NCBI GenBank assembly: GCA_021785095.1
Contig: JAJYGM010000474.1
Coordinates: 1 to 20,269 of the forward strand
Source: Actinomycetes bacterium
GTDB taxonomy: Bacteria; Actinomycetota; Acidimicrobiia; Acidimicrobiales; Bog-793
DNA: 20,269 bases
Direction of reading: 5' to 3'
Part shown: one piece after another, positions 1-9,924 of the stretch
Layout of the letters: each line of letters begins with the position of its first letter
How positions within the stretch are numbered: the first letter of the stretch is position 1
Translations under genes and position numbers: made by a program
The notes under the pieces: generated by a model
Seen by the model: only the letters and a program-made list of their open reading frames with translations
Databases searched by the model: none
Told to the model about the DNA's origin: nothing

Positions 1-1
1 G

Positions 2-220
2 GTGTCGACCGCCAAGAAGGCGTCGACTGCCAAGGCCGCAGCGAAGAAGGCGACCCGAACCCGTGCCGCCAACGCCTCCGCGCCTGCCAAGAAGGCGAGT
101 GGGGCGACGAAGAAGGCAACCCGGCCGACGGCGAAGAAGAGCGCCGGCACGGCGAAGAAGAGCGCCGGCTCCGCCTCCGGGCGGGCTCGCAGCACGGCGA
201 AGAGAGCGACTTCCGCCTGA
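2..220 (+). CDS. Lys/Ala-rich histone H1-like protein or C-terminal tail (possibly 5'-truncated)
   Basis: The frame runs from the window edge to a TGA at 218-220 and can start at a GTG at 2-4, giving 72 residues. It is almost entirely Lys, Ala, Thr, Ser and Arg, in repeated AKK/KKA blocks like the tails of histone H1-like proteins and the C-terminal extension of actinobacterial HU (HupB). There is no globular domain, signal peptide or membrane segment in the visible part. Such tails bind DNA or RNA through charge, so a nucleoid-associated role is plausible but is inferred from composition only. Only one base precedes the GTG, so this may be the 3' end of a longer gene. The frame contains internal 19-bp direct repeats, suggesting that tail length can vary. 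It could be a chance low-complexity frame, but the regular Lys spacing and clean stop before the next gene argue for real coding sequence. Confidence 0.55.
   Translation: MSTAKKASTAKAAAKKATRTRAANASAPAKKASGATKKATRPTAKKSAGTAKKSAGSASGRARSTAKRATSA
130..169 (+). repeat. Direct repeat, two 19-bp copies inside the Lys/Ala-rich frame
   Basis: The sequence ggcgaagaagagcgccggc occurs at 130-148 and again at 151-169, a period of 21 bp. This encodes the repeated peptide AKKSAG. Because 21 is a multiple of three, gain or loss of one unit would lengthen or shorten the basic tail by seven residues without a frameshift. Confidence 0.8.
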
Positions 221-256
221 GCCCGTTAGCCCCGAGAGCCCGAGCTGGCTCAACTT

Positions 257-294
257 GTGAAGCTCACGTGTCGCCGGCGACCTGCTGGCTTCAC
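257..294 (+). other. Inverted repeat (possible hairpin) in the gap before NAD kinase
   Basis: Seven-base arms GTGAAGC (257-263) and GCTTCAC (288-294) are perfectly complementary. They enclose a second, perfect 12-bp palindrome at 270-281 (GTCGCC/GGCGAC). An A/T-rich stretch follows at 296-303. This could be a terminator-like structure behind the Lys/Ala-rich gene or a regulatory hairpin, but there is no clear T-run, so I claim only the symmetry. Confidence 0.35.
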
Positions 295-352
295 GAAATA
301 ATTGAGGCGTGACGGGTCCCCCCGGCATAGAGCGCCACGAGAGCGGCGCCAC

Positions 353-373
353 GCACGACGCACGACGCACGAC
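353..373 (+). repeat. Three tandem copies of the 7-mer GCACGAC
   Basis: Perfect copies lie at 353-359, 360-366 and 367-373, within the 216-bp gap between the Lys/Ala-rich frame and the NAD kinase start. This gap also holds the hairpin at 257-294. I see no convincing TANNNT promoter element close to the NAD kinase start. The 7-bp period is not a multiple of three, which fits non-coding leader sequence. Confidence 0.75.
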
Positions 374-436
374 GCTCTCCCGGCGCCCGGCGGACGGTGC
401 TGGCGTGACTCACTCCCGAGCCGCGAGGATGGCCGC

Positions 437-1258
437 GTGAAGTCAGTCGTGCTCGTCCTCCACCCGCAGCGGGACGAGGCGCTCGCGCTCGCAGCGACGG
501 CCCGGGCGTGGTGGGAGGCGCGGGGCGTCGAGGTCACGACCTGGTCGGGGACCGCCGACGAGTCACTCCCGCCGGAGATCGACCTCGCCATCAGCCTCGG
601 CGGCGACGGCACGATGCTGCGAACGGTGCAGCTGGCGCTTCCACACGAGACGCCCGTGCTCGGGGTGAACCTAGGTCGGATGGGGTACCTGGCCGAGGTC
701 GAGCCGGCTGGCCTGGAGCAGGCACTCGAGCGGATAGCCGCCGGCGACTACGCCGTCGAGGAGCGGATGGTGCTCGAGGCGGACATCGACTGCCCCGGCG
801 AGAAGCGACGCCGGCTGCTCGCCCTCAACGAGGTCATCGTGGAGAAGACCGCTCCGGGCCACACCATCCACGTCGCCGTCGGGATCGGCGGCCACCCGTT
901 CCTCACGTACGTCACGGACGGTCTCCTCGCCTGTACGCCGACCGGCTCGACCGCATACAACCTCTCGGCACGCGGTCCGGTCGTCTCGCCACAGCTGCGC
1001 GCCATCGTGCTCACGCCCGTCGCTCCCCACCTCGTCTTCGACCGCTCCCTCGTCCTCGAGCCGGACGAGTCGATCGACATGACGCTTCTCGACGGGCACG
1101 AGGCTGCCGCCGTCATCGATGGCTCGATCGTCGTCTCCCTCTGCGCAGGGTCCCACGTCGCCTGCCGCGCGGCGCCTGAGACGGCTCGCCTCGTCACCTT
1201 CGGCGACGTTGATTTCCACACGGTCCTCCGTTCGCGCTTCAGCCTCACGGACCGATAG
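437..1258 (+). CDS. ppnK: NAD kinase
   Basis: Cytosolic ATP/polyphosphate-NAD kinase phosphorylates NAD to NADP, supplying the cell's biosynthetic reductant. The 273-residue protein has the family signatures in order: GGDGT at residues 55-59 (nucleotide binding and catalytic Asp), then NLGRMGYL, then TPTGSTAYN at 167-175, followed by a Gly/Pro-rich segment ending in TPVAPH. The length is normal for bacterial NAD kinases. I chose the GTG at 437 because the homologous part (VKSVVLVLHP) begins there and GAGG at 425-428 lies 8 nt upstream. The frame stays open to 302, but that extension is Arg-rich and unlike the family. The stop is TAG. recN follows 13 nt later, so the two genes probably form an operon. 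NAD kinase next to recN is a conserved actinobacterial arrangement, usually with tlyA upstream, which would lie outside this window. Confidence 0.95.
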   Translation: MKSVVLVLHPQRDEALALAATARAWWEARGVEVTTWSGTADESLPPEIDLAISLGGDGTMLRTVQLALPHETPVLGVNLGRMGYLAEVEPAGLEQALERIAAGDYAVEERMVLEADIDCPGEKRRRLLALNEVIVEKTAPGHTIHVAVGIGGHPFLTYVTDGLLACTPTGSTAYNLSARGPVVSPQLRAIVLTPVAPHLVFDRSLVLEPDESIDMTLLDGHEAAAVIDGSIVVSLCAGSHVACRAAPETARLVTFGDVDFHTVLRSRFSLTDR

Positions 1259-1271
1259 CGAGCTGAAGCCG

Positions 1272-4626
<3,355 letters not shown>

Positions 4627-4633
4627 GCGGGCC

Positions 4634-5257
4634 ATGCCGCAAGCCCAGCCACCGGACGGGGAACCGTTCCGGAAGATCGGGGAGCGCACGCGCTTCGATG
4701 GGGGTTTCTTCCGGGTGTCGACGGCGACCTTCGTCGGCCCGGACGGGTTCACCTTCGAGCGGGAGGTCATCCGCCATCCAGGTGCCGTGTGCGCCGTGCC
4801 GCTCGAGGACGACCGGCGACACGTGCTGATGATCCGGCAGTATCGCGGCGCGATCGGGGAGGCCGTGCTGGAGCTGCCCGCCGGCAAGCGCGACGTCGAC
4901 AGCGAGGACCCGAAGGACTGCATGGCGAGGGAGCTCGTCGAGGAGATCGGCCGGGAGGCCCGGGAGATCACCGAGGTCGCCCGCTTCTACAACTCGGTCG
5001 GCTTCTCGAACGAGGAGACGATCTGCTACCTCGCCGAGGGCCTCGTCGAGTGCGAGCGGGAGGCCCACGGGATCGAGGAGGAGCACCTCACGATCGAGAG
5101 GATCTCCCTCGACGACGTCGAGGAGCTGATGGCCGCCGGTGACCTCGTCGACGCGAAGTCCATCATCGGCCTTGTCGCCGCTCGTGCGGCACTCGCTGGA
5201 GCGAAGGCGAGGACCAGCCAGCCGACCATCTTCGCTGCCGACGAAGACTCCGAGTGA
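4634..5257 (+). CDS. Nudix hydrolase, ADP-ribose pyrophosphatase type
   Basis: This 207-residue cytosolic enzyme most likely hydrolyses ADP-ribose or a related nucleoside-diphosphate sugar. The region ELPAGKRD..., with RELVEEIG at residues 99-106, is a Nudix box with metal-binding glutamates at 100, 103 and 104. The upstream sequence (VLMIRQYRGAIGEAVLELPAG) is typical of the ADP-ribose pyrophosphatase subgroup. Compared with the consensus GX5EX7REUXEEXGU there is one extra residue between Gly84 and Glu91, and Arg replaces the final hydrophobic residue, so the box is slightly unusual. Substrate cannot be fixed from sequence. The gene lies between pyrG (7-nt gap) and xerD (7-nt gap), the same place as Rv1700 in M. 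tuberculosis. The ATG at 4634 follows the pyrG stop directly and was preferred to starts inside pyrG. Confidence 0.88.
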   Translation: MPQAQPPDGEPFRKIGERTRFDGGFFRVSTATFVGPDGFTFEREVIRHPGAVCAVPLEDDRRHVLMIRQYRGAIGEAVLELPAGKRDVDSEDPKDCMARELVEEIGREAREITEVARFYNSVGFSNEETICYLAEGLVECEREAHGIEEEHLTIERISLDDVEELMAAGDLVDAKSIIGLVAARAALAGAKARTSQPTIFAADEDSE

Positions 5258-5264
5258 CGCTCTC

Positions 5265-6218
5265 GTGACGTGGCGCCCCCTCAGCGTCGACGCTGAGGAG
5301 TTCCTCTCGTACCTGGCCGTCGAGCGCGGGCGTGCGCCCGCCTCCATCGCCTCGTATCGCCGCGATCTCCGAGCGTACGAAGAGTTCCTTGCCGCCCGCC
5401 GCATCGCCCTCGCAGATGTCGGTCCCCGCGTCGTCGAGGACTACCTCGCCTTCCTCGCCGCCTCCGGGAGGCGGGCGACCTCGAACGCGAGGGCGCTGTC
5501 GGCGATCCGGGGACTGCATCGCTTCTGCGAGGACGAGCGACACGGTCCACCCGACCCGACGGCCGGGGTGAACGGTCCGAGGCTCCCCTCGCCGATCCCG
5601 AAGGCGCTCACCGAGCCCGAGATCGAGTCGCTGCTGGCATCTGTCGTGGGCGACGACCCGAGGGCGCGCCGCGACCGGGCGATCCTCGAGCTCATGTACG
5701 CGACCGGGATGCGCATCTCCGAGCTGTGCGGCCTGCGCATCGCCGACCTCGACCTCGGGCGGGGGCTCGCCCTCGTGTTCGGCAAGGGCTCGAAGGAGCG
5801 GATCGTGCCCTTCGGAGCTCCGGCGGCGCGTGCACTCATGGAGTGGCTGGCGTCGGCGGGGAGGCCCGCCATGGCGCCCGAGCGCTGGGCCCGGCGTGCT
5901 GACGAGGAGGCGCTGTTCATCACGACGCGGGGCCGCCGGATGAGCCGCCAGTCGGTCTGGCTCGTCGTCCGGAACGCCGCCGAGCGCGTCGGCCTTCAGG
6001 CGAAGGTCACGCCACACGTGCTTCGCCACTCGTGCGCCACGCACCTGCTCGAACACGGGGCCGACATCCGGGTCGTGCAGGAGCTGCTCGGGCACGCCGC
6101 CATCACGACGACACAGGTGTACACGAAGGTGTCCGGCGATCTCCTGCGGCGCGCCTACGAGCAAGCACATCCCCGCGCCCACCGCACTCGGGCACCGGTG
6201 CCTTCGCCTGGCAACTAG
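5265..6218 (+). CDS. xerD: Site-specific tyrosine recombinase XerD
   Basis: XerD resolves chromosome dimers at dif sites together with XerC. The 317-residue protein has an N-terminal SAM-like DNA-binding domain (about residues 8-95) and a C-terminal catalytic domain. The full catalytic set is visible: Arg150 (ATGMRISEL), Lys174 (GKGSKER), His251 and Arg254 (HVLRHSCATHLL), His277 (LLGHAAITTT) and Tyr286 (QVYTKV). The spacing closely follows E. coli XerD. Position after the Nudix gene and upstream of scpAB, as in mycobacteria, supports XerD over a phage integrase. The GTG at 5265 lies just after the Nudix stop and puts the conserved VDAEEFLSYL near the N-terminus. The TAG stop at 6216-6218 also forms the first three bases of the predicted dksA promoter hexamer. 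Confidence 0.92.
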   Translation: MTWRPLSVDAEEFLSYLAVERGRAPASIASYRRDLRAYEEFLAARRIALADVGPRVVEDYLAFLAASGRRATSNARALSAIRGLHRFCEDERHGPPDPTAGVNGPRLPSPIPKALTEPEIESLLASVVGDDPRARRDRAILELMYATGMRISELCGLRIADLDLGRGLALVFGKGSKERIVPFGAPAARALMEWLASAGRPAMAPERWARRADEEALFITTRGRRMSRQSVWLVVRNAAERVGLQAKVTPHVLRHSCATHLLEHGADIRVVQELLGHAAITTTQVYTKVSGDLLRRAYEQAHPRAHRTRAPVPSPGN

Positions 6219-6221
6219 TCT
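6216..6221 (+). promoter_or_regulatory. Predicted -10 (TAGTCT) of a leaderless dksA-like transcript
   Basis: TAGTCT ends 7 nt before the GTG at 6229, so transcription would begin at or next to the start codon. Its first three bases are the xerD stop codon. There is no Shine-Dalgarno between the hexamer and the GTG, which fits leaderless initiation. Confidence 0.5.
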
Positions 6222-6228
6222 CGCGACC

Positions 6229-6570
6229 GTGGCAAATGATGCAGCCGTCGACTACCGCGCTCTTCTCGAGGAAGAGAGAGCCTCGCTCGAGGGTCAACTG
6301 ACCGAGCTCGGTTACGGCGAGAAGGGCAAGATCGAGTACGACTCGAACTTCGCCGACACCTCGCAGGTCACTGCGGAGCGCGGCGAGAACGAAGCCCTCG
6401 CGTCTCAGTTGAAGGACGCCCTCGGCGACGTCCTCAGCGCCCTCATCAAGCTCGACAAGGGCACCTACGGAGTCTGCGAGCGTTGCGGGCAGCCCATCTC
6501 CGAAGCCCGCCTCGAGGCCAAGCCTGCAAGCGCGTATTGCATCAACTGCGCCTCGGTCGCCCGCCGCTGA
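6229..6570 (+). CDS. TraR/DksA family C4 zinc-finger protein
   Basis: This 113-residue soluble protein has an N-terminal helical segment rich in Glu, Ala and Leu and a C-terminal zinc finger with Cys83, Cys86, Cys104 and Cys107 (CERCGQP ... YCINC). That is the layout of TraR/DksA-type proteins, which enter the RNA polymerase secondary channel. The region between the two helices (YDSNFADTSQ) does not show a clear copy of the paired-Asp coiled-coil tip of E. coli DksA. A ppGpp-synergistic role therefore cannot be assumed. Some small actinobacterial members of this family are uncharacterised. The GTG at 6229 is the only start that fits the predicted promoter, and a nearby ATG at 6236 is out of frame. 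The M50 protease gene begins 26 nt after its stop, so the two are probably co-transcribed. Confidence 0.85.
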   Translation: MANDAAVDYRALLEEERASLEGQLTELGYGEKGKIEYDSNFADTSQVTAERGENEALASQLKDALGDVLSALIKLDKGTYGVCERCGQPISEARLEAKPASAYCINCASVARR

Positions 6571-6596
6571 GGTCGTCGGCTCTGCGACGTGGCTCC

Positions 6597-7427
6597 GTGA
6601 TCGGCCGCCGCCGGAGGGATCCGCGGCAGTACCTGCGCTCGAACGCAGCGAACGTCGCGCTCGTCCTCGTGATCGCGGCGATCATCGTCGTCGCGGTCAC
6701 GAAGGGGATACAGGACCACAAGCTGACACTCGGCACCGTGATCTTCATCCTCGTGCTGATCCCCTCGATCATGTTCCACGAGGTGAGCCACGGAGTCGTC
6801 GCACTGTGGTGCGGTGACGACACCGCCAAACGGGCCGGCCGCATCTCGGCCAACCCGATCCGCCACGTCGACCCGATCGGCACGATCATCGTCCCTGCGG
6901 CGATGGTGCTGCTGCTGCACTCGCCGGGCTTCTTCGGATGGGCGAAGCCTGTCCCCGTCGCGCTCAACAAGCTGCGCCGTCCGAGGAACCAGGCAGTGCT
7001 GGTAGGACTTGCCGGCCCGCTCTCGAACGGCCTGCTCGCCCTCGCGGCCGGGATCGGGCTGCACTTCATCATGGGGGCCGCTCCCCGTTACGAGACGGCC
7101 AACCTCTACTTCTCGATCCTCACCTTCCAGGCGATGAGCGGAGGGTTCCTGTACTGGCTCGGGCTCGTGGTCGGCATGATCGGGCTCGCCAACCTGCTCG
7201 TCGGAGCGTTCAACCTCCTCCCGATCCCGCCCCTCGATGGCGCGGCCCTGGTCGAGCGCTTCATCCCGGTCGATGCGCTGCCGACCTACTACCGCATCCG
7301 GATGGGCTTCATCATCGTCATCGTCCTCTTGGTCTGGCTCGACCGCGGGTTCCTCGGGACCATGTTCGGGGACGTCGCCACCTGGTACATGAACCTCGTC
7401 AAGCCTGCCTGGCTGCACGTCTTCTGA
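6597..7427 (+). CDS. M50 family (site-2 protease-like) membrane metalloprotease
   Basis: This 276-residue integral membrane protein resembles the compact site-2 protease group that cleaves within membranes. The zinc motif HEVSH is at residues 61-65 and the third ligand Asp214 lies in LPIPPLDGAAL, the second family motif. Hydrophobic segments lie near residues 19-38, 45-66 (carrying HEXXH), 96-112, 137-160, 185-215 and 236-252. There is no PDZ domain, unlike RseP or Rip1, so it is closer to the short Rip2/Rip3-like forms. Targets of such proteins are often anti-sigma factors, but none is encoded nearby, so its substrate is unknown. I chose the GTG at 6597 because it puts a basic segment (IGRRRRDPRQ) just before the first membrane helix. 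Upstream frame overlaps dksA and looks spurious. No clear ribosome binding site is visible. It converges on trpS with a 16-bp gap. Confidence 0.85.
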   Translation: MIGRRRRDPRQYLRSNAANVALVLVIAAIIVVAVTKGIQDHKLTLGTVIFILVLIPSIMFHEVSHGVVALWCGDDTAKRAGRISANPIRHVDPIGTIIVPAAMVLLLHSPGFFGWAKPVPVALNKLRRPRNQAVLVGLAGPLSNGLLALAAGIGLHFIMGAAPRYETANLYFSILTFQAMSGGFLYWLGLVVGMIGLANLLVGAFNLLPIPPLDGAALVERFIPVDALPTYYRIRMGFIIVIVLLVWLDRGFLGTMFGDVATWYMNLVKPAWLHVF

Positions 7428-7443
7428 GGATCACCTCGGTCGC

Positions 7444-8427
7444 CTACCCCCGGGGCAGCAGGCCGACCGCGTCCTTCGCCCGCGCGAGCGTCTTCGAGGC
7501 GATCCCGGCCGCCTTCTCCGCGCCCTGGTCGAGCATCGAGGCGATCTCCCCGGGATCGGAGGAGAAGAGCTCCCAACGCTCGCGCACCGGGCGCAGCACC
7601 TCGTCGAGGGCGTCGGCGAGATCGTCCTTGAGCGGCCCGTACTGCTCGTAGTCGTCGACGACGTCGTCGACCGAGCGCCCCGTCACGGCCGCCATCATCT
7701 GGAGCAGGTTCGCGAGCCCGGGCTTTCCTTCGGGATCGAAACGCATCTCGCCGTCCGCATCCGTCACCGCCCTCCGGATCTTGTGGCGGATCTCGTCCGG
7801 GCTGTCGAGGAGGTCGATCGTGCCCTGCGGCGAGTCCTCCGACTTCGACATCTTGTTCTCGGGGTGCTGCAGGTCCATCACCCTCGCCGCGAAGCGTGGC
7901 AGCGCCACCTCGGGCACGACGAAGGTCTCCCCGTAGCGGTTGTTGAACCGGATCGCGATGTCCCGGGCGATCTCGAGGTGCTGGCGCTGGTCCTCACCGA
8001 CCGGGACACGATCGGCGTCGTAGAGCAGGATGTCCGCCGCCATGAGCGCCGGGTAGGTGAAGAGCCCGGCGCGGACCGAGGTCTTCGAGCCCGACTTGTC
8101 CTTGAACTGCGTCATCCGGGTCAGCTCGCCGTAGCTGACGGTGCATTCCATGATCCACGACAGCTCTGCGTGCTCGTGGACGTGGCTCTGCACGAAGAGG
8201 GTCGACAGATCTGGCTCGATCCCGGCCGCAAGGAAGCCCACGGCGGTCTGGAAGGTCTTCCGCCGCAGCTCGGCGGGATCGATCTCGACCGTCAACGCGT
8301 GCAGGTCGACCACGCAGAAGAGGCAGTCGGACTCGCGCTGATCGGCGCTCCACTGGCGGAAGGCCCCGAGGTAGTTCCCGAGGTGCAGCTCGCCGGTGGG
8401 CTTCACACCCGAGAACACACGCGTCAT
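7444..8427 (-). CDS. trpS: Tryptophanyl-tRNA synthetase
   Basis: TrpS is a class I aminoacyl-tRNA synthetase that charges tRNA-Trp in the cytoplasm. The 327-residue protein begins MTRVFSGVKPTGELHLGNYLG, with the HIGH-type motif HLGN at residues 15-18. The second class I signature, KMSKS, is at 192-196. Between them lies the expected Trp-binding Rossmann region (ADILLYDADRVPVGEDQRQH). The length is normal for the bacterial type. I chose the ATG at 8427 because the conserved N-terminus starts there and it lies 6 nt downstream of a TATCAT hexamer. An ATG 27 nt upstream would add an unconserved extension. It is the only minus-strand gene in the first 16 kb and is divergent from scpA. No intrinsic terminator is evident in the 16 bp to the M50 gene, only a weak 4-bp stem near 7426-7437. 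Confidence 0.96.
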   Translation of the reverse strand: MTRVFSGVKPTGELHLGNYLGAFRQWSADQRESDCLFCVVDLHALTVEIDPAELRRKTFQTAVGFLAAGIEPDLSTLFVQSHVHEHAELSWIMECTVSYGELTRMTQFKDKSGSKTSVRAGLFTYPALMAADILLYDADRVPVGEDQRQHLEIARDIAIRFNNRYGETFVVPEVALPRFAARVMDLQHPENKMSKSEDSPQGTIDLLDSPDEIRHKIRRAVTDADGEMRFDPEGKPGLANLLQMMAAVTGRSVDDVVDDYEQYGPLKDDLADALDEVLRPVRERWELFSSDPGEIASMLDQGAEKAAGIASKTLARAKDAVGLLPRG

Positions 8428-8433
8428 CCGAGC

Positions 8434-8439
8434 ATGATA
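8434..8439 (-). promoter_or_regulatory. Predicted -10 (TATCAT) of a leaderless trpS transcript
   Basis: Read on the minus strand, TATCAT ends 6 nt before the trpS ATG at 8427. No ribosome binding site fits between them, consistent with a leaderless mRNA. There is also no room for a leader-peptide attenuator or T-box between promoter and start, so if this promoter is the real one such control of trpS is excluded. Confidence 0.5.
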
Positions 8440-8463
8440 GGCGGCGGCTCCCATCCCACGAGT

Positions 8464-8479
8464 CCGGCGGAGACGCCGG
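8464..8479. promoter_or_regulatory. Inverted repeat abutting the scpA -10
   Basis: CCGGCG (8464-8469) and CGCCGG (8474-8479) are perfect inverted copies separated by GAGA, ending exactly where the scpA TATCGT hexamer begins. The position suits an operator or activator site in the 65-bp trpS/scpA divergent gap. However, six-base GC arms arise easily by chance in DNA of this composition. Confidence 0.3.
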
Positions 8480-8485
8480 TATCGT
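8480..8485 (+). promoter_or_regulatory. Predicted -10 (TATCGT) of a leaderless scpA transcript
   Basis: TATCGT, preceded by CCGG, ends 7 nt before the scpA GTG at 8493. The transcription start would coincide with the start codon. It is divergent from the trpS promoter, with 40 bp between the two hexamers. Confidence 0.5.
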
Positions 8486-8492
8486 TGCCGAG

Positions 8493-9320
8493 GTGGGGTA
8501 CGCGGTGCGGACCGACGTCTTCGAGGGGCCCTTCGACGTCCTGTTCCGCCTCATCACCGAGCAGCGCGTGGACCTCTACGAGGTCCGGCTGTCGGGGATC
8601 GTCGACGCCTTCCTCGGCGAGGTCGAGGCGCTGGAGCGGCTCGACCTCGAGATCGCGACCGAGTTCCTGCTCATCGCCGCCATCCTCGTCGAGCTCAAGT
8701 CGCGCCGGCTTCTTCCCGACCGCGACTACGCCGTGAGCGAGGACGACCTGGCCCTCCTCGAGGAGCGCGACTACCTGCTCGCACGTCTCGTCGAGTGCAC
8801 CACGTTCTCGGCCGCGGGTCAGGCCATCGCGGAGCTCGAGCGGCGTGCGGCGAAGTCGTTCCCGCGCCTGGCTGGCCTGGACGAGCGCTTCGAGGGCATC
8901 GCTCCCGATCTGCTGGCCGGCGTCAGCACGCTCGACGTCGTCGAGGCGGCCCTACGCGCCCTTGCAGAGAGACCGAAGGCAGAGGTCGAGGTCGAGCACA
9001 TCCTCGTCGACGAGGTCACCGTTGCCGAGGTCGTAGAGCGTCTCGCGAGGTACCTGCCCGGGCGGGGCACCACGACGTTCCGTGAGCTCACGACGCACGC
9101 CAGGACTCGGACCGAGGTTGTCGTGCACTTCCTCGGCCTGCTCGAGCTCTACAAACAGGGCCTCGTCGACCTCGACCAGCCCTTCACCTTCGGGGCGATC
9201 ACGGTCCGGTGGACCGGCGGTCCCGACGACACGGTCGACACCGACGAAATCGGCGGGCTCTCTGCCGGCGCGGCCGAGCGCGCCCGGGCGGCTCTCGTCG
9301 ATGCGGAGTACGGAGGCTGA
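8493..9320 (+). CDS. scpA: Segregation and condensation protein A (kleisin)
   Basis: ScpA is the kleisin subunit that bridges the two heads of the SMC dimer in the bacterial condensin, acting with ScpB in chromosome organisation. The 275-residue protein begins with the family signature VFEGPFDVLFRLI (usually FEGPLDLLLHLI). The N-terminal helical domain carries EFLLIAAILVELKSRRLLP, the segment that contacts the SMC neck. A variable acidic middle follows, then a C-terminal winged-helix domain (VVHFLGLLELYKQGLVDLDQ, about residues 205-240). The GTG at 8493 fits both the homology and the predicted leaderless promoter; a second in-frame GTG at 8505 is possible but less likely. scpB starts 7 nt after the stop. 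No smc gene lies in the window, as is usual. Confidence 0.94.
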   Translation: MGYAVRTDVFEGPFDVLFRLITEQRVDLYEVRLSGIVDAFLGEVEALERLDLEIATEFLLIAAILVELKSRRLLPDRDYAVSEDDLALLEERDYLLARLVECTTFSAAGQAIAELERRAAKSFPRLAGLDERFEGIAPDLLAGVSTLDVVEAALRALAERPKAEVEVEHILVDEVTVAEVVERLARYLPGRGTTTFRELTTHARTRTEVVVHFLGLLELYKQGLVDLDQPFTFGAITVRWTGGPDDTVDTDEIGGLSAGAAERARAALVDAEYGG

Positions 9321-9327
9321 GAGGGCA

Positions 9328-9924
9328 ATGGATCCCGAGCACGCAGCTGCGATCGAGGCGGTCCTCACCGTCGCCACCGATGCGGTCCCGCCGGGCCTGC
9401 TGGCCGAGCTGCTCGAGCTCCCGGTGCCGGCCGTCGAGGAGGTGTGCGCAGCGCTGGCGGCGCAGTACGAGCGGGACGGGCGAGGGTTCGCGCTCGTCCG
9501 CGTGGCAGGCGGGTACCGCTTCCAGAGCGCGGAGCGGTACTCGGGATACGTGGAGCGTTTCGTCCTCGACGGCGCGCCGCAGAAGCTGTCCGCTGCCGCT
9601 CTCGAGACGCTTGCGGTGGTGGCGTACAAGCAGCCGGTCTCGAGGGCGCAGGTGTCGGCCATCCGCGGCGTGAACGCCGATGGCGTCCTCCGCCTGCTCA
9701 CGGCCCGAGGATACGTCCAGGAGGTCGGCCGTGACCCCGGTCCGGGTCAGCCGATCCTCTACGGGACGACCCGGGTGTTCCTCGAGCGGCTCGGTCTCGA
9801 CTCGCTCGAGGACCTCCCCCCGCTCGTGGAGTTCGTGCCGCCCGCATCGACGGTGGAGATGCTGGAGCAGGCGCTCCGACCCGAGACGGATCCGGCCCGC
9901 CAGAGCTCCGACGTCACCGAGTGA
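9328..9924 (+). CDS. scpB: Segregation and condensation protein B
   Basis: ScpB dimerises and binds the central part of ScpA in the SMC-ScpAB complex. The 198-residue protein has two winged-helix domains. The first is about residues 6-85 (AIEAVLTVATDAVPPGLLAELL). The second includes the highly conserved ETLAVVAYKQPVSRAQVSAIRG and VNADGVLRLLTARGYV. The tail LYGTTRVFLERLGLDSLEDLPPL is typical of the family. GGAGG at 9312-9316, inside the scpA end, lies 11 nt before the ATG. The longer open frame upstream overlaps scpA and is Arg/Ser-rich, so it was rejected. The gene overlaps rluB by four bases (GTGA), implying translational coupling within scpA-scpB-rluB. Confidence 0.95.
   Translation: MDPEHAAAIEAVLTVATDAVPPGLLAELLELPVPAVEEVCAALAAQYERDGRGFALVRVAGGYRFQSAERYSGYVERFVLDGAPQKLSAAALETLAVVAYKQPVSRAQVSAIRGVNADGVLRLLTARGYVQEVGRDPGPGQPILYGTTRVFLERLGLDSLEDLPPLVEFVPPASTVEMLEQALRPETDPARQSSDVTE

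Noticed and set aside
302..436. 45-residue N-terminal extension of NAD kinase
   Set aside because: It is Arg-rich, runs through the 7-bp tandem repeat, is unlike the family, and a GAGG site marks the GTG at 437.
5265..6218. Tyrosine recombinase as a sign of an integrated element
   Set aside because: Sequence spacing matches XerD and the neighbours are conserved housekeeping genes. No attachment repeats or phage genes are present.
6465..7418. 317-residue antisense frame opposite the M50 protease
   Set aside because: The Asp/Glu/His-rich shadow translation has no motif, whereas the plus strand encodes HEXXH and membrane helices.
7426..7437. Terminator between the M50 gene and trpS
   Set aside because: Only a four-base GAGG/CCTC stem without a T-run is present, too weak to call.
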